Positions 7,125-12,093 of a stretch of 12,093 bases of DNA are shown here, in pieces. Source of the DNA: Gemmatimonadota bacterium (lineage in GTDB: Bacteria > Gemmatimonadota > Gemmatimonadetes > Gemmatimonadales > Gemmatimonadaceae). A model generated the notes under the pieces. The model was given only the letters and a program-made list of their open reading frames with translations, ran no database searches and was not told the DNA's origin. Positions within the stretch are counted from its first letter, which is position 1. Each line of letters opens with the position of its first letter. The position numbers were made by a program, and so were the translations under genes. The stretch lies in assembly GCA_028287205.1 (NCBI GenBank), contig JAQBQC010000309.1:1-12093 (forward strand). The letters run 5' to 3'.

Positions 7125-8448
7125 ACATTTCCATCTTGGGCATCGCGCCCTTCTGAAACTCTGCCTTCACGGCGAAGGCACCCTGTGTCACGACAAGATC
7201 CCCAGACCGGAGGCCGTTGATCACTGCGACGCGACCGTTGCCACGCGCCCCGAGCTCAACGCTCCGCTTCGCGAACCGTGCCCCGCCCTTCGCGTCCGTC
7301 TCGACGACGAACACCGTCGGCACACCCGCAACGATCTGCACCGCATCTTCCGGGATCACGGCAGCGAGCAGGCTGCGACCTCCTTCCACTTCCACCGATG
7401 CGAGCATCTCCGCCTTGAGCTTCCCTTTCGCGTCTGAGGTCACCGCGCGAACGGAAAGCGTACGCGTGTCCGGATCGAGTCCGGCGCTCACGGCCTCGAC
7501 GCGCGCCGCGAATGTGTCGGCCGGATACGCCGGTACTGTGAGGCGAAGGCGACCACCGCGAGTGAACAGGCCCGTCATCGTCTCCGGAGCTGCGATCGCA
7601 ACCCAAAGACTGGACGCGTCAGTCACGACGGCCAACGGCGCCCCTGCCTCGACGACCGTGCCCGGTATTGCGGTGCGCGCCAGGACGACGCCGGCCAGCG
7701 GTGAGCGCAATGCGATCTCGCCGCTCGCGGAGACGGAGGTGTTCGCGTCCAGCACGGACGCCGTGCTTCGTGCGCGCCGCACTTCCGACTGCGCCTGCGA
7801 GAGCGATGCATGCGCCTGTTCATCATCGGCGATGGCACGCTCGTAGTCCTGTTGCGGAATCGCCTTGAGCACGAGCAGACGCTCCGCGCGCGCACGCGCA
7901 CTCGCGGCGTACACCGCCTGTGCCTTTTTCGCAACGAGATCCGCCTCGGCCTTCGACACGTCGGCCTGCGCCATACCGGCTTCGGCGCTCTGCATGGTGA
8001 CCAGCACGTCACCGCGCGCTACGCGATCACCCGGGCGAACTCGCACGGCGATGACGCGCCCTCGCGCCGGTGCGCCGAGTCGCGCAGTTCGATCCTCGTT
8101 CGGAACGATTTGCCCGGGAACGATCGCCGAGGCAGAGGATGGACTCAGTACGACCGGCGACCAGCGTACACCGCCATGCGCGATCTGGGACGCGTTGAAC
8201 GAAACCGCGTCGGGAGTTGCGCTCATTCCAGGCTCGGACGTTTCAGTCATACCCTGTTTCCCCGCCTCTGTTGAAGCGGATGGTTTTCCGTTCTCGCGAG
8301 GCGCGACTGTTTCTGTTTCGCTGGAATTGGGAGAGGACTTGTCCTTCTCGCCCTTCCGGTCCGCGGCAGTGCGAGGGTCACATGCGGCGAGGATCGCGCA
8401 TGTCGCAATGCCGAGCACGAGAAGGCGAGACCAACGTGAGCTATTCAT
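7123..8448 (-). CDS. czcB: CzcB-type periplasmic adaptor (membrane fusion) lipoprotein
   Basis: 441 residues from the ATG at 8448. It is the adaptor that links the RND pump to the outer-membrane channel. Residues 1-22 are a lipoprotein signal with a clean lipobox L-A-A-Cys23, so it should be lipid-anchored in the periplasm. A disordered Ser/Glu/Lys/Thr linker follows (about 24-80). The barrel-sandwich halves are near 124-155 (GRVIAVRVRPGDRVARGDVL) and 245-275 (LRSPLAGVV). The Ala/Arg/Glu-rich region 156-235 forms the alpha-hairpin, followed by a beta-barrel (about 280-355) and a membrane-proximal domain (about 360-430). The last residues, M-P-K-M-E-M, hold three methionines. No histidine-rich N-terminal metal site of the Cupriavidus CzcB kind is seen. 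The start overlaps the czcC stop by eight bases. An in-frame ATG at 8484 with AGGAAG six bases upstream is a serious alternative, adding 12 residues. Confidence 0.94.
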   Translation of the reverse strand: MNSSRWSRLLVLGIATCAILAACDPRTAADRKGEKDKSSPNSSETETVAPRENGKPSASTEAGKQGMTETSEPGMSATPDAVSFNASQIAHGGVRWSPVVLSPSSASAIVPGQIVPNEDRTARLGAPARGRVIAVRVRPGDRVARGDVLVTMQSAEAGMAQADVSKAEADLVAKKAQAVYAASARARAERLLVLKAIPQQDYERAIADDEQAHASLSQAQSEVRRARSTASVLDANTSVSASGEIALRSPLAGVVLARTAIPGTVVEAGAPLAVVTDASSLWVAIAAPETMTGLFTRGGRLRLTVPAYPADTFAARVEAVSAGLDPDTRTLSVRAVTSDAKGKLKAEMLASVEVEGGRSLLAAVIPEDAVQIVAGVPTVFVVETDAKGGARFAKRSVELGARGNGRVAVINGLRSGDLVVTQGAFAVKAEFQKGAMPKMEM

Positions 8449-10012
8449 GAGATGGCGGCGATGAAGTGTGCTGTGACGAGTCATCGAGAGCTTCCTGGAG
8501 ATCGATGCCCTCTGCGGCAAGGAGATCGAGTATGCTCTCGTGCTGTTCGTACAGTGTTTGGTAGAAAGCACGACGAGCGTCTCCCCATGCTCGGGCGGCA
8601 TCGAGGACCTGAATGAGCGGGACTGCACCTTCGCGATACGCTCCAAGGGCAATGCGGCGCGCATCATCTGCTCGCGCGAGAAAGCTCGTGGGTGCGCCCG
8701 CGGCATTCGTCGTCGCGCCCGTGAGCAGCTGGGCGCGGTCAGTGAGCACGCGCGCCGCTTCCAAGGCCCCACTGACTTCGGCGCTCGCGGTGCGCTCCCT
8801 GTCGGCGAGCACATAGGCAGCGACTTCGCGCTCTGCTTGCGCACGAGCGACCTCTCCACGATTCTGATCGAAGAATGGCAGCGGCAGACTGACACCAGCG
8901 ATCATCGACGCGGTACCGGCGCTCAGTTTCACGCCGAACGTCGCGCCGAGTTGTCTAAAGAGCATCGTGCGCTCGCTCGTGACCGCGGCGCGCGACGCGG
9001 CTACGCGCTCGCGCGCCGCGAGGACATCGGGACGTTGGCCACCACTGGCCGACTTCATCGACGACCTGCTGTCGCTGTGCGCCGCTCCAACTCGAGATGC
9101 ACTGTCACTCTGCGTTTGGCGTGCAGCGAGGCTGAGCGGCAATGGTGCCGATCCAGCACTTACAACAATCGTGCGCGAAGCCAGGCGATCCGATTCGCTC
9201 GCGACTCCGAGATAGGAGGAAAGCTGCGCTCGCGCACGGGCGAGCTCCGCCTCCTCAATCGCCTGATCGGCGAGCGCGCGATCGCGCTCGAGCTGCGAGC
9301 GAATGAGATCCGCTTCCGCTACTGCTCCCTGATCGACGCGCTTCGAATTGTACGAGACGAGCGTGTCGAGCCAGGTCGCCAGATCCCGTGCGACATCCAC
9401 GCCCACCTGGGCGAGAGCGGTTCGATAGAAGGCTCGAGCTGCCTCGCCCGCGACTCGTTGTCGCTCGCCGACTGCATCCGCGCGGGTCGCGCGGAGCTCA
9501 GCATCGGCTCGTCGAATTCTCGGCGATCGCTGATAGAGCGGCTCCAGTGGGATGGTCGCTGTGGTCATGCTCTCGCGCTCCATGCCCGGCGGGAGCGTGA
9601 TCGAGCGATTCCACGGGAAGGGCGTGTTGTCTACTTCGAATCCCAGGATGGGATTGCTGAACGTCCCCGCAGTGGTTCGCGCTGCTTCTGCCGCCCTCAC
9701 GCGTGCGCGCGAAGCGGCTACGAGAGGATGCCCTGTCGCAACGCTGTCCAGGAGAGCTGCGAGCGTGAGCACTCGATCGCCAGGCACGCCGCGAGCACCC
9801 GGATCACGCGTGAACGAGCTCGCGACGCCGTCCACCTGAGCGGCGACGCCCGGTGCAGAAATGGCGAGCGCGCCGAGAACCGCCATCGCAGCGAGTGCCG
9901 TCGCCCACACTCCTGCGCGTGTGGTGGCGGCCATCACATTGCGCGTCCGCATCTCGCGTGCGGCCACCGCCAGTGCGCGATCGGTGGGTCGAGCTCGAGT
10001 TCGAATTGTCAT
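8441..10012 (-). CDS. czcC: CzcC-type outer-membrane efflux channel (TolC family)
   Basis: 523 residues from the ATG at 10012. Member of the outer-membrane efflux protein family, forming the trimeric exit duct for CzcBA. After a long basic N-terminus and a hydrophobic segment ending in S-A-P-G-V-A-A-Q (cleavage near residue 58), two OEP repeats follow. The first runs about 82-285 (LTLAALLDSVATGHP and an Ala/Arg/Glu-rich helical barrel), the second about 327-505 with the VSLPLPFFDQNRGEVARAQAE signature. Between them lies a Ser-rich stretch (about 299-325) that looks like an insertion compared with typical family members. The start is uncertain: TTG at 10021, ATG at 9952 or ATG at 9934 would all keep the signal peptide, and 9952 gives the most normal n-region; none has a strong ribosome binding site. 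It ends overlapping czcB by eight bases. Confidence 0.93.
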   Translation of the reverse strand: MTIRTRARPTDRALAVAAREMRTRNVMAATTRAGVWATALAAMAVLGALAISAPGVAAQVDGVASSFTRDPGARGVPGDRVLTLAALLDSVATGHPLVAASRARVRAAEAARTTAGTFSNPILGFEVDNTPFPWNRSITLPPGMERESMTTATIPLEPLYQRSPRIRRADAELRATRADAVGERQRVAGEAARAFYRTALAQVGVDVARDLATWLDTLVSYNSKRVDQGAVAEADLIRSQLERDRALADQAIEEAELARARAQLSSYLGVASESDRLASRTIVVSAGSAPLPLSLAARQTQSDSASRVGAAHSDSRSSMKSASGGQRPDVLAARERVAASRAAVTSERTMLFRQLGATFGVKLSAGTASMIAGVSLPLPFFDQNRGEVARAQAEREVAAYVLADRERTASAEVSGALEAARVLTDRAQLLTGATTNAAGAPTSFLARADDARRIALGAYREGAVPLIQVLDAARAWGDARRAFYQTLYEQHESILDLLAAEGIDLQEALDDSSQHTSSPPSHE

Positions 10013-10100
10013 TGTTCTCAAGGAATGCCGTGGGGTTGGAAACCCATCTGACGCGCCCAGCCTGAAACGGCTCTGCGATCAGGGCTGCCGTAGACGAGGA

Positions 10101-10132
10101 GGGCCCGCGTGCAATGCGCTGCACGAGGGCCC
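10101..10132. other. Strong imperfect hairpin in the leader between the Cys-cluster gene and czcC
   Basis: A 13-base left arm at 10101-10113 and right arm at 10120-10132 pair at 12 of 13 positions around a six-base loop (ATGCGC). The outer six pairs are GGGCCC with GGGCCC. It lies about 88 bases upstream of the czcC ATG and 75 bases past the stop of the small CxCxxC gene, both on the minus strand. No T-run follows on either strand. It could be a transcript processing or stability element, an attenuator or a factor-dependent terminator. The rest of 10013-10206 contains only a short GGGTT/AACCC stem at 10033-10045 and no coding sequence. Confidence 0.55.
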
Positions 10133-10206
10133 ACCGGGGCGCGATCCAGACTTCGAGACCCGCGAGTATTACACGACGCGGGGTACGATGAGACGGATGT
10201 CGCCCT

Positions 10207-10656
10207 TTAGAGAACGGCTTGAGGAGGGGGAACGAGTGGTGCGCGGCTGGTACTCGGCGGCGTCACGGGCGTGAGGGCGCGAGCGAGTGGAACGGATGCG
10301 ACGTCGGCCGCCATGCCTCGTAGCGCGGAGGGAGGCGCAGAGCAGGATTGACATCCACAGCTCACCGCGTGTCCAGCAGTGCCGCGGTCATTTGGCGCGG
10401 CAGCAATCGCTGAACCGGTGCGATCAACTCCGCCCGTGGTGTTCGCCGATGCAACCGGCTGCGATGCCTTCGTCGGCGCAACGAGCATCCCCTCGGTATC
10501 GCATACCATGCCCATGCTTGCGGCTGATCCGACCATGCGCACGAACAACGGTTGAAATCCGATGCAGCCAAGATTCCAGACCGCCATCACCGCGATGAGC
10601 GCGACCAGCGCGCGCGCGGTGCGCGATGAACGGAGGATGCGACGCAGGCGATGCAT
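10207..10656 (-). CDS. Small exported or membrane-anchored Cys/Met protein, putative metal binder
   Basis: 149 residues, ATG at 10656, stop TAA at 10209-10207. The N-terminus is basic (HRLRRILRSSRTAR) followed by a hydrophobic helix (about 16-31) ending in W-N-L-G-Cys31. That Cys is not in a canonical lipobox, so it may be a membrane anchor or signal peptide. The downstream part is low in charge and Ala/Pro/Ser-rich, with methionines at 41, 48 and 50, Cys52, and a tight CGCQSC cluster (Cys100, Cys102, Cys105) of CxCxxC form. I do not recognise the family. Its position as the first gene on the czcCBA strand, 194 bases before czcC and divergent from a metal ATPase, suggests a periplasmic metal-binding or sensing accessory. 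That is inference from context plus the Cys/Met content. An AAGGA lies only two bases before the ATG, too close to be an ideal ribosome binding site. Opposite-strand frames here lack these features. Confidence 0.65.
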   Translation of the reverse strand: MHRLRRILRSSRTARALVALIAVMAVWNLGCIGFQPLFVRMVGSAASMGMVCDTEGMLVAPTKASQPVASANTTGGVDRTGSAIAAAPNDRGTAGHAVSCGCQSCSAPPSALRGMAADVASVPLARALTPVTPPSTSRAPLVPPPQAVL

Positions 10657-10759
10657 GATCCTTGAACCTAATGGCGCTCAATCGCGTTCAACAAGCCAGC
10701 GCGGCGAAAGAATCCGCCACGGACTCTCGAACAGCATGCCGCTGCCTGCCATCCAACAC

Positions 10760-10778
10760 AGCCTCTGCGGCAGAGACT
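10760..10778. promoter_or_regulatory. Imperfect palindrome in the divergent region (candidate operator 1)
   Basis: CTCTGC-G-GCAGAG at 10763-10775 is perfect. Adding the flanks gives arms AGCCTCTGC and GCAGAGACT around a central G, matching at 8 of 9 positions. Odd-length inverted repeats of this size are typical of dimeric repressor or activator sites. The binding protein is unknown. Confidence 0.35.
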
Positions 10779-10790
10779 GATTCCGGAATC
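10779..10790. promoter_or_regulatory. Perfect 12-bp palindrome in the divergent region (candidate operator 2)
   Basis: GATTCCGGAATC is a perfect palindrome starting immediately after candidate operator 1 and ending 32 bases before the ATPase Shine-Dalgarno site. Its position between two metal-resistance arms makes a regulatory role plausible, but no family match is claimed. Confidence 0.4.
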
Positions 10791-10822
10791 GATCTCGCAG
10801 TGGCGCGTAGGTAGACTGCAGT

Positions 10823-10828
10823 GAGGAG
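10823..10828 (+). promoter_or_regulatory. Ribosome binding site of the P-type ATPase
   Basis: GAGGAG, five bases before the ATG at 10834. A strong Shine-Dalgarno match that fixes the start of the histidine-rich N-terminus. Confidence 0.75.
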
Positions 10829-10833
10829 AGCAC

Positions 10834-12093
10834 ATGAAACACGATCACATCGCGCGCGAAGCCGACACCGATCAGAGACACCACGCGCACGCAGAGCCAC
10901 GCGTCGTGAGCAAGGAAGCAGAATGGGATCCGCTGGCAGAAGCGGCGAGCGCGGGCGCGACTCACGTCGCTCACGATCCGCACCTTCACCACACCGGCCC
11001 CGGCGAGGCGCGGGGTCATGATGCTCACGCCGGACACTCCGTCGCGATGTTCCGCGACAGGTTCTGGATTTCGCTCGCCTTGACGATCCCCACGCTCGTG
11101 TGGGGCCACATGCTCCAGGCCGCGCTCGGATACCGCGCGCCCGCGTTTCCGGGATCCAACTACATCTCCGCAGTGTTCGGAGTAGCCGTCTTCTTTTACG
11201 GCGGACTGCCATTTCTGCAAGGCGCAGTGCGCGAGCTGCGCGATCGCTTGCCCGGGATGATGACGCTCATCGCGCTCGCCATCTCGGTGGCGTTCCTCTT
11301 CAGCGTCGCGGTGACGCTCGGCTACCCGGGAATGCCGCTGTGGGACGAGCTCTCGACGCTCGTCGTGATCATGCTGCTCGGGCATTGGATCGAGATGCGC
11401 TCGATCTCGCAGGCGCAGGGCGCGATTCAGGAGCTCGCGAAGCTTCTCCCAAACGAAGCGTTGCGAGTCGTGGGTGACAGGATCGAGCACGTTCCGCTCT
11501 CCACCCTCGAGGAAGGCGACATCGTGCTCGTGCAGCCCGGTGCAGCAATTCCCGCGGACGGTGTTGTGCGCCAGGGCACGAGTGAAGTGAACGAGTCCAT
11601 GCTCACGGGTGAGTCGCGCCCTGTCGAAAAGAAGGAGGGGGACAAAGTCATCGCGGGGAGCATCAACGGGAACGGATCGCTCCGCGTCCAGGTTACCGGC
11701 ACGGGCGATCGCACCGCACTCGCCGGGATCACGCGGCTCGTTGCGCAAGCGCAGATGTCGCGGTCGCGCGCACAGGCGCTGGCGGATCGAGCAGCATTTG
11801 CATTGACCCTCATCGCGATCGGCTCGGCAATCGCGACGTTCGTCGTGTGGCTCGCCCTTGGCGCCACTCCCGAGTTCGCGATCGAGCGTGTCGTCACGGT
11901 GCTCGTCATCGCATGCCCGCACGCGCTGGGGCTCGCCATTCCGTTGGTGATCGCCATCTCCACCACACTTGCGGCTCGAAGCGGATTGCTGATTCGAGAC
12001 CGGCGCGGACTCGAGGAGGCGCGGAATCTGGACACCGTGGTCTTCGACAAAACCGGCACGCTCACCCGCGGCGAATTTCGAGTCGTCGAGATC
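10834..12093 (+). CDS. copB: CopB-type P1B-3 heavy-metal translocating ATPase (3' truncated)
   Basis: 420 codons are open from the ATG at 10834 to the right edge, with no stop. It is an inner-membrane pump that uses ATP to move metal ions out of the cytoplasm. Residues 1-68 contain 13 histidines (HHAH, HDPHLHH, HDAHAGH) and no CxxC heavy-metal-associated domain. Transmembrane helices follow (about 77-95, 110-128, 142-160, 172-186). The actuator domain carries the TGE loop (258-260). Two further helices (about 320-342 and 352-372) include the ion-binding CPH motif (361-363, in ACPHALGLAIP). The phosphorylation motif DKTGT starts at Asp405. The rest of the P and N domains lies outside the window; the family is usually 650-800 residues. 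CPH plus a His-rich N-terminus is the P1B-3 signature, associated with Cu(II)/Cu(I)/Ag export. It is divergent from czcCBA and probably regulated together with it. Confidence 0.95.
   Translation, partial: MKHDHIAREADTDQRHHAHAEPRVVSKEAEWDPLAEAASAGATHVAHDPHLHHTGPGEARGHDAHAGHSVAMFRDRFWISLALTIPTLVWGHMLQAALGYRAPAFPGSNYISAVFGVAVFFYGGLPFLQGAVRELRDRLPGMMTLIALAISVAFLFSVAVTLGYPGMPLWDELSTLVVIMLLGHWIEMRSISQAQGAIQELAKLLPNEALRVVGDRIEHVPLSTLEEGDIVLVQPGAAIPADGVVRQGTSEVNESMLTGESRPVEKKEGDKVIAGSINGNGSLRVQVTGTGDRTALAGITRLVAQAQMSRSRAQALADRAAFALTLIAIGSAIATFVVWLALGATPEFAIERVVTVLVIACPHALGLAIPLVIAISTTLAARSGLLIRDRRGLEEARNLDTVVFDKTGTLTRGEFRVVEI

Larger units (their letters stand above)
10657..10833. promoter_or_regulatory. 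Divergent control region of the czc operon and the P-type ATPase
   Basis: These 177 bases separate the start codons of the minus-strand Cys-cluster gene and the plus-strand ATPase and must contain the promoters of both arms unless transcripts begin further out. On the minus strand TTGAAC (10691-10686) is a possible -35 with TAGGTT 15 bases later, a weak match. On the plus strand no convincing promoter pair is seen. Two adjacent palindromes (listed separately) sit on the ATPase side. No sequence resembling well-known MerR, CsoR or CopY operators was recognised. Confidence 0.5.

Noticed and set aside
6054..7220. Plus-strand open frame of 388 codons opposite czcA/czcB
   Set aside because: Crosses the czcA/czcB junction, composition of a shadow frame, no ribosome binding site or domain.
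8540..10051. Plus-strand open frame of about 500 codons opposite czcC
   Set aside because: Arg/Ser/Cys-rich composition with no recognisable domain, lying opposite a clear TolC-family gene; long antisense frames are expected in GC-rich DNA.
10013..10206. Metal riboswitch (NiCo/czcD type) ahead of czcC
   Set aside because: A single strong stem is visible but not the conserved multi-stem junction pattern; nothing supports a riboswitch call.
10812..10817. TAGACT as a -10 box for the ATPase gene
   Set aside because: Transcription would begin within the Shine-Dalgarno site at 10823-10828, and no -35 is present at the proper distance.
10678..11922. Minus-strand open frame of 414 codons in the right part of the window
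   Set aside because: It lies opposite the CopB-type ATPase, whose plus-strand frame has TGE, CPH and DKTGT motifs and a good ribosome binding site.

Overview
This is a GC-rich bacterial chromosomal segment with a Gram-negative cell plan: it encodes a TolC-type outer-membrane channel, a periplasmic adaptor and two predicted lipoproteins. No rRNA, tRNA, IS element or CRISPR array is visible. The taxon cannot be fixed from the sequence. The high GC, the weak or absent Shine-Dalgarno sites at several genes and the mixture of gene families would fit Gemmatimonadota or a similar soil phylum, but that is a guess.

Left part (1-3902). The window opens inside a classical short-chain dehydrogenase (plus strand, N-terminus outside the window). 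It converges, with only four bases between stop codons, on a 702-residue secreted lipoprotein. That protein carries two divergent InlB-type beta repeats, a kelch propeller and a C-terminal E-set domain. It keeps all five cofactor and copper-ligand positions of galactose/glyoxal oxidase (Cys309, Tyr359, Tyr557, His558, His645), so it is probably an active radical copper oxidase. Upstream on the same strand is a 209-residue exported protein of unknown function with a GTG start and a good ribosome binding site. The 291-base gap between the two holds a candidate promoter and two hairpins; the 214-base gap at 3689-3902 holds one hairpin.

Right part (3903-12093). This is a heavy-metal resistance locus with two divergent arms. 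The minus-strand arm runs from a small exported protein with a CxCxxC cluster through czcC, czcB and czcA (outer-membrane channel, lipoprotein adaptor, RND pump). It is tightly packed from czcC onward: czcB overlaps czcC, and the czcA ribosome binding site lies over the czcB stop codon. The plus-strand arm is a CopB-type (CPH-motif, P1B-3) ATPase with a histidine-rich N-terminus that runs off the right edge. The 177-base region between the arms has two adjacent palindromes, and the leader between the small protein and czcC contains a strong 13-bp hairpin.

How they could work together: the P-type ATPase would move metal from cytoplasm to periplasm, the small Cys protein could bind or shuttle it there, and CzcCBA would expel it across the outer membrane. 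CzcA has Glu/Gln/Glu where CusA has its methionine triad, so the RND pump looks suited to divalent ions (Zn, Co, Cd, Ni), while the CPH ATPase points to copper or silver. No metal-responsive regulator is present in the window. Nothing here amounts to a clearly new system. The least explained parts are the CxCxxC protein, the czcC leader hairpin and the repeat-fused copper oxidase.
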